Below are positions 8,912 through 17,968 of a DNA stretch of 64,000 nt, one piece after another. Positions within the stretch are counted from its first letter, which is position 1. The number at the start of each line of letters is the position of its first letter. The notes under the pieces are model-generated. The model ran no database searches. It worked only from the letters and a program-made list of their open reading frames with translations, and was not told the DNA's origin. Source of the DNA: Mycolicibacterium parafortuitum (GTDB lineage Bacteria; Actinomycetota; Actinomycetes; Mycobacteriales; Mycobacteriaceae). The position numbers and the translations under genes were made by a program. Location: assembly GCF_010725485.1 (NCBI RefSeq), contig NZ_AP022598.1:434001-498000 (forward strand), read 5' to 3'.

Positions 8912-10365
8912 GCACCTATCCTCACTTCGACACCATGCCGATCGGCACCGCATGGCGCCCCGGCTCATCGGACAACACCCGCGCGGTCACCGACCCGTAC
9001 ACCGGCGACACCCTGACCGAACTGGCCCAGGCTGACGAGGGCGATCTGGACGAGGCCTATTCGGCTGCTGTTGCGGCACAACCAGATTGGGCGGAGGCGC
9101 CGCCCGGTGAGCGCGCCGCGGTGTTACGTGCGGCGGCCGATGTGATGACGGCCCGCCAGGACGAGGTCGTCGACTGGCTGATCCGCGAAACCGGCGGCAC
9201 CCGCGCCAAGGCCGAACTGGAATGGGGCCTGGTGCGTTCGGTGATGTGGGAGGCCGCGTCGATGCCGCACCACGTCGAGGGTCGCATCATGCCGTCGGAC
9301 ATCCCGGGCAAGGAGAGCCGCGTCTACCGCCAACCGGTCGGTGTGGTCGCGGTGATCTCACCGTGGAACTTCCCGATGCAGCTGTCGAATCGTTCGGTGG
9401 CGCCCGCGCTGGCGGTCGGCAACGCGGTGGTGCTGAAACCGGCCGGCGACACCCCCGTCACCGGGGGTCTGCTGCTGGCAAGGATTTTCGAGGAGGCGGG
9501 GCTGCCGCCAGGTCTGCTGTCGGTGGTCGTCGGGTCAGGCTCGGACATCGGGGACGCGATCGTCGAACACCCGGTTCCGCGCGTGGTGTCGTTCACCGGA
9601 TCGACACCGGTCGGCAAGGGCATCGCCGAGAAGGCCGGGTTGAAAAAGCTGGCGTTGGAACTCGGCGGCAACGGCCCGCTGGTGATTCTCGACGACGCCG
9701 ACCTCGACCTCGCCGTGCGTGCGAGTGTGTTCGGGTCCTTCTTTCACCAAGGGCAGATCTGCATGATCGGCAACCGCATCATCGCCGACGCGAAGATTCA
9801 CGACGAGTTCCTGCAGCGCTTCCTCGACAAGGTCAAGGCGCTGAAGGTCGGGGACCCTCACGAGCCCGACACCCAGCTCGGCCCGGTCATCAATTCCTCA
9901 CAGCTGGAGGGGATTCTGGACAAGATCCAGCGCGCGCAGGACGACGGCGCCGACTTGCTGCTCGGCGGTGAGCCGTTCGGCCCGACCGGCCAGTGCCTCC
10001 CGCCACACGTGCTGTCCGGGGGCAACGACGTCGCGACGGCGCGCGAGGAGGTGTTCGGTCCGGTGATGACGGTGATCCGCGCCGACGGCGAGGAGGACGC
10101 GCTGCGCATCGCCAACGACACCGAGTACGGGCTGTCGTCGGCCGTGTTCAGCCGCGACGTCGACCGCGCGGTCCGGTTCGGTCGGCGGATACAGGCCGGG
10201 ATGACGCACATCAACGACGCACCGGTCAACGACGACGCCAACACCGCGTTCGGCGGCGAGAAGAGTTCGGGCATCGGCCGTTTCGGCGGTCAGTGGGCGA
10301 TCGACGAGTTCACCACCGACCACTGGGTGTCGGTGCAGCACGAGCCGCGTCAGTACGCGATCTAG
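8908..10365 (+). CDS. aldehyde dehydrogenase family protein
   Basis: NAD(P)-dependent aldehyde dehydrogenase of 485 aa, normal length. It shows the cofactor site SPWNFPM, the general-base motif LELGGNGPL, and the catalytic Cys in GQICMIGNR. The substrate-end motif EVFGPVMTV is also intact, so it should be active. The overall wording resembles aromatic (benzaldehyde/vanillin-type) aldehyde dehydrogenases, but I would not assign a substrate. GTG start overlapping the stop of the quinone-reductase-like gene. A degenerate hairpin element follows its stop. Confidence 0.92.
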   Translation: MSTYPHFDTMPIGTAWRPGSSDNTRAVTDPYTGDTLTELAQADEGDLDEAYSAAVAAQPDWAEAPPGERAAVLRAAADVMTARQDEVVDWLIRETGGTRAKAELEWGLVRSVMWEAASMPHHVEGRIMPSDIPGKESRVYRQPVGVVAVISPWNFPMQLSNRSVAPALAVGNAVVLKPAGDTPVTGGLLLARIFEEAGLPPGLLSVVVGSGSDIGDAIVEHPVPRVVSFTGSTPVGKGIAEKAGLKKLALELGGNGPLVILDDADLDLAVRASVFGSFFHQGQICMIGNRIIADAKIHDEFLQRFLDKVKALKVGDPHEPDTQLGPVINSSQLEGILDKIQRAQDDGADLLLGGEPFGPTGQCLPPHVLSGGNDVATAREEVFGPVMTVIRADGEEDALRIANDTEYGLSSAVFSRDVDRAVRFGRRIQAGMTHINDAPVNDDANTAFGGEKSSGIGRFGGQWAIDEFTTDHWVSVQHEPRQYAI

Positions 10366-10369
10366 CCGC

Positions 10370-10438
10370 TCGGGCGCGGCGACTGCGCGCCGCACGCCCG
10401 CCGGAGGCGGCGTGTCGGCGTCCAGACGCGCGCGCTCG
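10370..10438. repeat. intergenic hairpin element, copy 2 (degenerate)
   Basis: On the minus strand the arm CGAGCGCGCGCGTCTGGACG followed by CCGACAC closely matches the copy at 31.4 kb. The opposite arm is poorly conserved, but a central CCGCC-GGA-GGCGG hairpin remains. It fills the convergent gap between the aldehyde dehydrogenase and the alpha/beta hydrolase. Confidence 0.6.
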
Positions 10439-10456
10439 CCGAAAACACCCGGCCAC

Positions 10457-11203
10457 CTACGACAGTGAGTCCCAGAACTCCGTGAGTGCGGCCGCGCCGC
10501 GCTGCGGGTCCTGCACCATCCACCAGTGTCCGAGGCCGTCGAGCACCGTGGTGCGGGCGCCGGCACGCTCGGCGGCGCGGCGGCGGTTGTCGTTCACCCC
10601 GACGTACGGATCCTCGGTGGCCAGCAGCGACAGCCCGGGCCGGGCGGCGGCGTTCTCCAGCGACCGGCCCGCGTCGGCCATCGCCGGCTGCGCCGCCGAA
10701 CGGTACAGCGCGAGAATGGCCTTGCCCATGTCGTCGTTCTGGTGCTCGGCGATCGCGGCGGCGATGTCGTCCGGAATGCCAAGGGAGGACATCAGTTCGG
10801 TGCGCGCCTCCAGCCCGCCGCCCATCATGTCGGCGATCAGCTCCTCCCCGGCGCCTGGGGTCTGCCACACCTGCGCCATGTCGTGCCACACGTAGTCGGG
10901 GTCGAACAGGCCGATGACGTCGGTGGCCCAGCTGCGCACCAGCTCGGGCCGGTGCATCACCGCGTTGACGACGTGCCCGCCGCCCCAGTCGTGGCCGACC
11001 AGGTCGATGGGTCCGTCGATCTGTTCCAGGGCGTTCTCCAGCCAGTCCCGGTACTCCAGGAAGGTCGCACCGAAGCCGTCGGGCAGCGGCGCGCCGAACC
11101 CCGGCGGGGAGAGCAGGACGACGTCGTCGCGTCCGAGCACCGCCGTCAACGGCGCCCAGATCGCCTCGGTCTCAGGATTCCCATGCACGAACACGACCGT
11201 CAT
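10457..11203 (-). CDS. alpha/beta hydrolase (haloalkane dehalogenase/epoxide hydrolase-like)
   Basis: Alpha/beta-hydrolase of 248 aa. The nucleophile elbow is LVGHDWGGGH, with Asp as nucleophile in place of Ser, as in haloalkane dehalogenases and epoxide hydrolases. The oxyanion-side HGNPETEAIWAPL is near residue 7, and GLGHWWMVQDP near the C-terminus supplies the catalytic His. The chain is shorter than most epoxide hydrolases (about 290-320), so the cap domain is reduced. The start lies 26 bp from that of the divergent nitronate monooxygenase gene. Confidence 0.85.
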   Translation of the reverse strand: MTVVFVHGNPETEAIWAPLTAVLGRDDVVLLSPPGFGAPLPDGFGATFLEYRDWLENALEQIDGPIDLVGHDWGGGHVVNAVMHRPELVRSWATDVIGLFDPDYVWHDMAQVWQTPGAGEELIADMMGGGLEARTELMSSLGIPDDIAAAIAEHQNDDMGKAILALYRSAAQPAMADAGRSLENAAARPGLSLLATEDPYVGVNDNRRRAAERAGARTTVLDGLGHWWMVQDPQRGAAALTEFWDSLS

Positions 11204-11229
11204 GGCCTCATCCTGGCACGGGGACGATA

Positions 11230-12198
11230 ATGGCCCGCGACATGGACACGATATCGACGCGGTGGTCGTCGGCGATGGGTCTGGACGTCCCGATCGTCAA
11301 CGCCCCGATGGGCGGCGCGGCCGGCGGCGCCCTGGCCGCGGCGGTCAGCAATGCCGGTGGCCTCGGCCTGATCGGCAACGGCAGTTCCAGCTCCGCCGCG
11401 TCGCTGGCCAGGCAGCTGCAGATCCTCGGACCCCTCGACCGGCCCTTCGGGATCGGCCTGATCGACTGGGTCGTCCGCAAGGACCCGCAGATCCTGGACA
11501 CCGCGCTGAACGCCCGCCCGGCGCTGCTGAGCGTCAGCTTCGGCGTGGACTACGACTGGGTGGCCCGCGCGCACGACGCCGGCTGCATGAGCGCGACGCA
11601 GGTCGCCGACGTGGACTCGGCGCTGCGCGCCGTCGACGCCGGTGTCCAGGTGCTCGTCGCCCGCGGCGCCGAGGCCGGCGGGCACGGCACCCCGGCGGTC
11701 GCGACGCTGCCGCTGCTGGCCTCGATCCTCGACCGCGTACCGGTGCCGGTGCTGGCCGCCGGCGGCATCGCGTCGGGGCGGGCGCTGGCCGCGGTGCTGG
11801 CCGCCGGTGCGGCCGGCCCGTGGATCGGCACGGCGTTCGCGGCGTGCGCCGAGTCGCTGCTGCCCGCCAAGGCCGGCGACGCGCTGGCCGCGGCCACCGC
11901 CGCCGACACCCTGAACACCCGGGTGTTCGACGCCGCCCTCGGCTACCCGTGGCCGGCGCGCTTCCCCGAGCGGGTGCTGCGCAACGACTTCACCGACGCG
12001 TGGGACGGCCGCACCCCCGACGACGACGCCCGCGCGCAGCTGCGCGCCGCGATCGCCGCCGACGACTACCGGATCGCGCCGGTCAACGCCGGTCAGGGCG
12101 TCGACGACGTCACCGCAGGCGAGCCCGCGGCCGACGTGATCGCCCGGCTGTGCGCCGACGCCCGCGCCCGTCTCGCGACACCGCCACCAGCGTCGTGA
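11230..12198 (+). CDS. NAD(P)H-dependent flavin oxidoreductase (nitronate monooxygenase family)
   Basis: FMN-dependent TIM-barrel protein of 322 aa in the nitronate monooxygenase / 2-nitropropane dioxygenase family. It carries VPIVNAPMGGAAGG at the N-terminus, the GGLGLIGNGSSS FMN loop, ARGAEAGGHGT (with the family His) near residue 150, and LAAGGIASGRALAAVLAAGA phosphate-binding loop near 180. Probable role is oxidative detoxification of nitronates such as propionate-3-nitronate; some members instead serve as enoyl reductases. It stands alone on the plus strand, divergent from the hydrolase, and is separated from jetA by about 200 bp. Confidence 0.88.
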   Translation: MARDMDTISTRWSSAMGLDVPIVNAPMGGAAGGALAAAVSNAGGLGLIGNGSSSSAASLARQLQILGPLDRPFGIGLIDWVVRKDPQILDTALNARPALLSVSFGVDYDWVARAHDAGCMSATQVADVDSALRAVDAGVQVLVARGAEAGGHGTPAVATLPLLASILDRVPVPVLAAGGIASGRALAAVLAAGAAGPWIGTAFAACAESLLPAKAGDALAAATAADTLNTRVFDAALGYPWPARFPERVLRNDFTDAWDGRTPDDDARAQLRAAIAADDYRIAPVNAGQGVDDVTAGEPAADVIARLCADARARLATPPPAS

Positions 12199-12397
12199 TC
12201 TACGCCGCTGCGCTACCGTGGTGGCGGTCTCGCGAAACCCCACAGCACACTGCAATCCCGCTGGTCACACACGCCACAGCCGGGGCGGGAAACCGCGCGA
12301 CACTCCCCGCCCGCAGACCGGCTTGGTCGCCGCGGTGGCCTATGTTGGGGCCTCCGGCGACGGCACGAACCGCAGCGCACACGAGAACAGGAGCCAG

Positions 12398-13840
12398 GTG
12401 GACGACAACGCGACACTGTCAGCCGCCGACCTGCTCGACCTGAACCGCGACCTGCAGGGTTCCCGCGCGATCCGGCTGCTGGCCACGACCAACCTGAGCC
12501 TGTACGCGACGCTGATGGAACGCCACCTGGCCGACGGGGTGATCCCGGAGACCGAGCTCGTCGTGCGCCTCGAACGCGACCTCGACGACCTCGGCGACCC
12601 GCAGCCGGGGCTGGCGCTGATCAAGTCGTGGGCCAGCCAGGGGTGGCTGCACCGCATCGTCGACACCCGAAGCGACCAGAACGTCTGTTATCTGACCCAG
12701 GACGCCCGCCGCGCGCTGGACTTCCTGCGCGGTATGCGCCGCCAGGACACCATCGCCACCGGCGGCTCGATCAACGGCATCGCGTCGCGGCTCAAGCAGG
12801 TCGCGCTGAAGGTGGGCGGCGACCCGGCCCGCATCCGCAAGAGCATCGAAGCCGAGATCGAGGCGCTGCACCGCGAGCTCGACGAACTCGACAAGGGCGA
12901 GCGCCCGGCGCCCGACGTGACCGACGCCTACGACGAGGCCCGCGCGATCGCGATGCAGATGGAACGGCTGATCACCGACATCGGCCAGTACGGCACGATG
13001 ATCGAGCAGGCCACCGCCGCGCTCGACGAGCCGATCGACAGCAACGTCGAGTACCGCGACCGGCAGCGCCAGATGTATGCCGACTACCAGGCCGCCTGGG
13101 ATTCGCAGGGCCGCGACAGCCACCGCGCGTTCCTGCGGATGATCAACGACCCGGACCAGCGCGCCGAGTTCGAGGCCGACGTCGCCGCGGTCGCCGACGC
13201 GCTGCCCGCCCTGGACCCGGCGCTGCGCAAGGTGATGGCCGGATTCTTCGAACTGGTCGGCCAGCAGATCGACGAGGTCGAACGCATCCAGCAGCGCTGT
13301 GCCCAGCGCGTCAAGCGGTTCACCGCGTTCGGCACGCTGGAGCAGAGCCGCGGGGTCGCGCGCCAGCTCAACGAGGCGATCGGTGCGGCCCGCAATCTGC
13401 TCAAGTCCAGCCTGATCGACTCCCGCCTCGATCTCGAGCTGCCGCTGGCCCGGCATGCGATCAGCAGCGTCGGCGCGCTGAGCTTCAAGATTGGCGACCT
13501 GTCGAACCCGAAGCCCGCCAAGGCCGCCGACGGCGAGGTCGACCTGAGCACCTTCGCCGCGCTGACCACGCAGGTCGACGCGCCGGCGATGTCGGACATG
13601 CTCAACCGCGAGCTGCGCACCGGGCCGGTGCCGCTGGCCAAGGCGGTCGAGATGCTCGATAACGCCTACCTGGGGCACGTCATCGTGCTGTGGTCGTGGG
13701 CGCTCAAACAGCCCGGCGGCGACGCCACGGCCGACGAGTCGGTGACGGTCCGGTTCCGCTCGCTCGACGGCACCGACCGCGAAATCGCGGTCCCCCATTT
13801 GATGTTCACCGAACCGATCAGTGTTGGAGCCTCTGCGTGA
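12398..13840 (+). CDS. jetA: DUF3375 protein, Wadjet JetA / MksF-type kleisin
   Basis: About 480 aa, DUF3375 family, the kleisin-like subunit (JetA/MksF/EptA) that bridges the heads of an SMC-like ATPase. The GTG start has an AGGAG site 5 bp upstream; the frame extends further but without a good site. The N-terminal part (LLDLNRDLQGSRAIRLLATT, then RHLADGVIPETELVVRLERD) is the usual winged-helix opening of the family, followed by long helical stretches and a glutamate-rich middle. It overlaps jetB by GTGA and forms an operon with jetB and jetC. In M. smegmatis the homologous EptC system restricts plasmid maintenance. Confidence 0.85.
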   Translation: MDDNATLSAADLLDLNRDLQGSRAIRLLATTNLSLYATLMERHLADGVIPETELVVRLERDLDDLGDPQPGLALIKSWASQGWLHRIVDTRSDQNVCYLTQDARRALDFLRGMRRQDTIATGGSINGIASRLKQVALKVGGDPARIRKSIEAEIEALHRELDELDKGERPAPDVTDAYDEARAIAMQMERLITDIGQYGTMIEQATAALDEPIDSNVEYRDRQRQMYADYQAAWDSQGRDSHRAFLRMINDPDQRAEFEADVAAVADALPALDPALRKVMAGFFELVGQQIDEVERIQQRCAQRVKRFTAFGTLEQSRGVARQLNEAIGAARNLLKSSLIDSRLDLELPLARHAISSVGALSFKIGDLSNPKPAKAADGEVDLSTFAALTTQVDAPAMSDMLNRELRTGPVPLAKAVEMLDNAYLGHVIVLWSWALKQPGGDATADESVTVRFRSLDGTDREIAVPHLMFTEPISVGASA

Positions 13841-14529
13841 CATCCACCGAACACGACGCCGATTTCGCGGCGTTCTCCGCGCTGCCGGAGGTCGACCAGA
13901 CCGCCCGTCCGCCGCACCAGCGCCGGCCGCGTTTCGACGGCGACGTCTCCGAGCTGCCCGACCGGGCCTGCTGGGCGTTGCAGCATCTGCTGACGCGGCG
14001 CTACATCAGCGCCGAATCCGACGCCGACCTGTATTCGTGGGTGCTGGAGTACCGCAACCAGCTGTCGGTGCGACTCTCCGAGCTCGACCTGATCCTGCGC
14101 GTGGTCGACGGAACCGAGGTGGCATTCGTCGAGCAGGCCCGCTACGAATCCGCCAGGGGCGTCAAGCTTCTGCGCCGCGAACCGCTCGGCACCTACGACT
14201 CGATCCTGGCGCTGCACCTGGCGCAGATGATGCGCGCGGCGGGCGGGCAGAGCGTGCTGATCTCCCGCGAGGAGATGCACAACCTGTTCTCCGGGGTGCT
14301 CAACGACACCGACCGCGACGCGGTCACGTTCGCCGGGCGCATCGACGCCGCGATCGCCCGGCTGACCGGCCTGGAGATCCTGCGCCGCAGCCGCGACGAC
14401 GAGGACAGCTACACCATCTCCCCCGTGATCACCGCGGTGATGACGGCCAGCGTGATCACCGAGTTGCAGCAGCAGTTCGAACTGTTACTCAACGGCGCGA
14501 CCCCGGAAGCAGAGACCGACCTTGACTGA
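13837..14529 (+). CDS. jetB: DUF4194 protein, Wadjet JetB / MksE
   Basis: About 230 aa, DUF4194 family, the KITE-type winged-helix partner (JetB/MksE) that binds the kleisin. Visible hallmarks are the helical start [20 protein letters not shown], the [21 protein letters not shown] segment around residue 110, and the [10 protein letters not shown] and [20 protein letters not shown] stretches of the winged helix. The GTG start overlaps the jetA stop, and its own stop overlaps the jetC start by 8 bp, so the three subunits are translationally coupled, as expected for a stoichiometric complex. Confidence 0.85.
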   Translation: MTSTEHDADFAAFSALPEVDQTARPPHQRRPRFDGDVSELPDRACWALQHLLTRRYISAESDADLYSWVLEYRNQLSVRLSELDLILRVVDGTEVAFVEQARYESARGVKLLRREPLGTYDSILALHLAQMMRAAGGQSVLISREEMHNLFSGVLNDTDRDAVTFAGRIDAAIARLTGLEILRRSRDDEDSYTISPVITAVMTASVITELQQQFELLLNGATPEAETDLD

Positions 14530-17500
14530 GCAATTCCACCTGTCGCGGCTGCAGGTCATCAACTGGGGCGTGTTCGACGGCTACCACGACATCCCGTTCA
14601 GCGAGGGCGGCGCGCTGATCGCCGGCGCCTCGGGCAGCGGTAAATCGTCACTGCTGGACGCGATCTCGCTCGGCTTCCTACCGTTCAACCGGCGCAACTT
14701 CAACGCCTCGGGCGACAACACCGCCGCCGGGTCCAGCGCCGGGCGGCGCACCGTCGACAAGTACGTGCGCGGCGCGTGGGGGCAGCGCAGCGACGGCGGC
14801 ACCAGCCGGGTGATGTACCTGCGCGGCGACGGCACCGCGTGGTCGGCGGTCGCGGTCACCTACACCAGCGACACCGGCCGCACCGTGACCGGCCTGGTGC
14901 TCAAGTGGCTGACCGGGGAGTCGCGCAACGACTCGTCGAGCCGGTTCGTCATCGGCGACGGCAACCTCGACATCGAGGACGTCTGCAACCGTTGGGCAGC
15001 AGGGCGTTTCGATACCGGCGTGTTCAAAGAGGACGGCTGGCGGTTCAGCACCAAGGTCGAGTCACAGTATCTCGCGCAGCTGTACGCGACCATCGGCATC
15101 CGCGCCTCCGATGCCGCACAACAGCTGCTCGGCAAGGCGAAATCGCTGAAAAGCGTTGGCGGGCTGGAACAGTTCGTCCGGGAGTTCATGCTCGACGAAC
15201 CGGAGAGCCTCACCCGGCTGCCGGAGGCGCTCAAGCAGATCGACCCGCTGGTGGAGGCCCGTGAACTTCTGGCCGTCGCGCAGAAGAAGCGCAAGATCCT
15301 CGGCGACATCGAGAAGATCCAGCAGCGCTACGCGTCGGAGTCGACCGACCTGGGCATCATCGACCTGGTCGACCTGCCGATGGTGCGCGCCTACACCGAC
15401 CACGTCCGGCTGGCGCAGTGCCCGGCCCAGGTCGAGCAGCTCGACACCACGATCGACCAGCTCGACAACGAGTACGAGGACGTCACCCGCAGCCTGAATC
15501 TCGCCAAGGCGGAAGCGGATTCGCTCAACGCCCAGATCAGCGGGTCCAGCGCGAGCATCGCACCGCTGCAGTCGCAGGTGACCGCCGCCGAGACCGAGGC
15601 CGAGCAGGTGTCGCGGCGGCGCAACGCCTACGAGGACATGCTCACCGCGCAGGACCTCAAGGTACCCGAAACCGCGGACGCCTTCTGGAATCTGCGCGAG
15701 GATCTGCTGGCGCAGGCCACCGAGCTGCTGGCGAAGGTGGAACGCAACCGGGAGGCCTCCACCGACGCCGAGTACGCGCAGAAGTCCGCGCGGCTGGCGC
15801 GGGACGAGGCCGCCAAGGAGCTCAAGCGTGTCGAGCACGTCGGCTCGGCGCTGCCCGAGTTCGCGTTGACGATGCGCGATCAGATCTGCGCTGCCGTCGG
15901 TGTGCACCCCTCCGAGCTGCCGTACGTCGCCGAGCTGATGGACCTCAAAGCCGACCAGACGCGGTGGCGCACCGCGGTGGAGAAGGTACTGCGGGGGGTC
16001 GGACTGCGGCTGATGGTGCCCGACCAGCACTGGTCGGAGGTGCTGCGCTTCGTCAACGAGACGAACATGCGCGGCCGGCTGCAGCTGCACCACGTGCGGG
16101 CGAAGTTCCTCGGCGCCGATCCGGTCGATCCTGAGCCGAACACGTTGGCGGGCAAGTTGTTCGCGGTCGACCCGAAGCACCCCTGCGCGGCCGAGGCCGT
16201 CGACGTGGTCTCCTCTGCCGGTGACCACATCTGTGTCGACTCCCCCGACGTGTTCGCCCGGTTCCGCCGCGCGGTCACCGACACCGGCCTGTACAAGGAC
16301 TCCGACCGGCTCGCGATCAAGGATGACCGCCGGCCGCTGAAGCAGTCGGAGTACCTGTACCAGGGTGACGTGTCGGCGAAGATCAACGCACTGACCGTCG
16401 ACCTCGCCGCGGCCGAGGAGGCCTATCAGAAGGCGCGGCGCACCGCCGACGACATCGCCGCGCAGCGCCAGCAGTGGCGTGACCGTGCCGCGGCGTGCAA
16501 GGCGATCTGCGAGCAGTTCCCGCAGTGGAGCCAGATCGACATCGAGACTGCCGACGGGCACGCCGACCGGCTGCGTGAGCAGTACGAGCTGCTGCTGGCC
16601 GAGCACCCCGACATCGAGGCGCTCAACGCGCGCGCCGACGAATGCTGGTCGCAGATCCAGAAACTGATGACGCGCCGGGGCGCGATCCAGACCCGCCGCG
16701 ATGCGCTTGACGACCGCCGCACCCGGCTGCTGGAGCTCCAGGAACGGCTGTCACCGAGTTTCGTGTCCGAGCCGCTGACCGAGCTGCTGAACCGCTATGC
16801 CGGGCAGATCCCGGTGAGCCTGGACATGCTCGAACCCGAGTCGCACCGCGACGCGCTGTTCGCGGCGATCAAGAAGGAACGCGAGCAGCTGCGGGAGAGC
16901 CGGCGCCGGTCCTATGACGAGCTGGCCCGTATCCTGAACACGTTCGACACGTCGTTCCCGGATGCGATCCCGAACGACTCCGACGATTTCGACGAGCGGG
17001 TGCACGACTACGTCGCGCTGTGCCGGCACATCGACGAACGTGAGCTGCCCGAGGCCTACGAGCGGATGATGCGGCTGGTCACCGAGCAGGCCCCGGATGC
17101 GATCCTGACGCTGCACCGGGTCGCCGAGCAGGAGGCCCGCCGGATCAGCGACCAGATCGACCGCGTCAACACGGGTTTGGGCGCGGTGGAGTTCAACCGC
17201 GGTACCCGGCTGACGCTGCGCGCGACGCCGCGCTCGTTGACCGCGGTGGCGGAGCTGACCGAGATCGTGCGGGCGATCTCGCGGCGCATCGCCGAGGTCG
17301 GGCTCGGTGACAAGCAGGCGATCCTGGACCAGTACGCCGACATCCTGCGGCTGCGCAACCGGCTCGCGTCGACGGCGCCGGAGGACAAGGCGTGGACGCG
17401 TGACGCGCTGGACGTGCGTAACCGGTTCACCTTCGACTGCGCGGAGTGGGATGTCGCGACCGACGAGCTGATCCGCACGCACAGCAACGCCGGCGACAAC

Positions 17501-17887
17501 TCCGGCGGTGAGCAGGAGAAGCTGATGGCGTTCTGCCTGGCGGGCGCGTTGAGCTTCAACCTCGCCAGCCCCGAAAGTTCGGACAACAGGCCGGTGTTCG
17601 CGCAGTTGATGCTCGACGAGGCGTTCTCGAAATCCGATCCGCAGTTCGCGCAGCAGGCACTGCAGGCGTTCCGCAAATTCGGTTTCCAGTTGGTGATCGT
17701 CGCGACCGTGCAGAACGCGACGACCATCCAGCCCTACATCGACAGCGTGGTGATGGTGTCCAAGACCGAGCCGAGCGGCCGCAACGCGCGCCCGGTGGCG
17801 ACGGTCGCGACCCGCACCATCTCCGAGTTCACCGAGCTGCGCCGCGAGATGCGCCGCAATGACAAGGTCCCGGCCGGGGTCTCGTAG
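14522..17887 (+). CDS. jetC: SMC-like ATPase, Wadjet JetC / MksB (EptC-like)
   Basis: 1121-aa ATPase of the COG4913 class. Walker A GASGSGKS is at residues 35-42, long coiled coils occupy roughly 280-420 and 620-880, a hinge-like globular segment lies between about 440 and 600, and the ABC signature NSGGEQEK (about 992) and Walker [12 protein letters not shown] (about 1030) close the head. All ATPase motifs are intact. Such proteins form a DNA-loop-extruding motor with JetA and JetB; in Wadjet, JetD then cuts small circular DNA. No JetD gene (DUF3322/DUF2220, Toprim-like) follows here: the next gene is on the other strand. TTG start. Confidence 0.9.
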   Translation: MTEQFHLSRLQVINWGVFDGYHDIPFSEGGALIAGASGSGKSSLLDAISLGFLPFNRRNFNASGDNTAAGSSAGRRTVDKYVRGAWGQRSDGGTSRVMYLRGDGTAWSAVAVTYTSDTGRTVTGLVLKWLTGESRNDSSSRFVIGDGNLDIEDVCNRWAAGRFDTGVFKEDGWRFSTKVESQYLAQLYATIGIRASDAAQQLLGKAKSLKSVGGLEQFVREFMLDEPESLTRLPEALKQIDPLVEARELLAVAQKKRKILGDIEKIQQRYASESTDLGIIDLVDLPMVRAYTDHVRLAQCPAQVEQLDTTIDQLDNEYEDVTRSLNLAKAEADSLNAQISGSSASIAPLQSQVTAAETEAEQVSRRRNAYEDMLTAQDLKVPETADAFWNLREDLLAQATELLAKVERNREASTDAEYAQKSARLARDEAAKELKRVEHVGSALPEFALTMRDQICAAVGVHPSELPYVAELMDLKADQTRWRTAVEKVLRGVGLRLMVPDQHWSEVLRFVNETNMRGRLQLHHVRAKFLGADPVDPEPNTLAGKLFAVDPKHPCAAEAVDVVSSAGDHICVDSPDVFARFRRAVTDTGLYKDSDRLAIKDDRRPLKQSEYLYQGDVSAKINALTVDLAAAEEAYQKARRTADDIAAQRQQWRDRAAACKAICEQFPQWSQIDIETADGHADRLREQYELLLAEHPDIEALNARADECWSQIQKLMTRRGAIQTRRDALDDRRTRLLELQERLSPSFVSEPLTELLNRYAGQIPVSLDMLEPESHRDALFAAIKKEREQLRESRRRSYDELARILNTFDTSFPDAIPNDSDDFDERVHDYVALCRHIDERELPEAYERMMRLVTEQAPDAILTLHRVAEQEARRISDQIDRVNTGLGAVEFNRGTRLTLRATPRSLTAVAELTEIVRAISRRIAEVGLGDKQAILDQYADILRLRNRLASTAPEDKAWTRDALDVRNRFTFDCAEWDVATDELIRTHSNAGDNSGGEQEKLMAFCLAGALSFNLASPESSDNRPVFAQLMLDEAFSKSDPQFAQQALQAFRKFGFQLVIVATVQNATTIQPYIDSVVMVSKTEPSGRNARPVATVATRTISEFTELRREMRRNDKVPAGVS

Positions 17888-17904
17888 GCCCACCGGTTGC
17901 CTGC

Positions 17905-17963
17905 CGAGCGCGCGGGTCTGCACGCCGACACTCCGTGTCGGGACGTGCAAGACCGCGCGCTCG
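17905..17963. repeat. intergenic hairpin element, copy 3
   Basis: A 59-bp near-perfect hairpin. Outer arms CGAGCGCGCGGGTCTGCACG and CGTGCAAGACCGCGCGCTCG pair at 17 of 20 positions, and an inner CCGACAC-TCC-GTGTCGG stem is perfect. It sits 17 bp after jetC and 5 bp from the end of the convergent lipoprotein gene, ideal for terminating both. Confidence 0.85.
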
Positions 17964-17968
17964 CAGCG

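Noticed and set aside
12398-17887. Complete four-gene Wadjet system
   Set aside because: No jetD follows jetC or lies anywhere in the window, so only a three-gene call is made.
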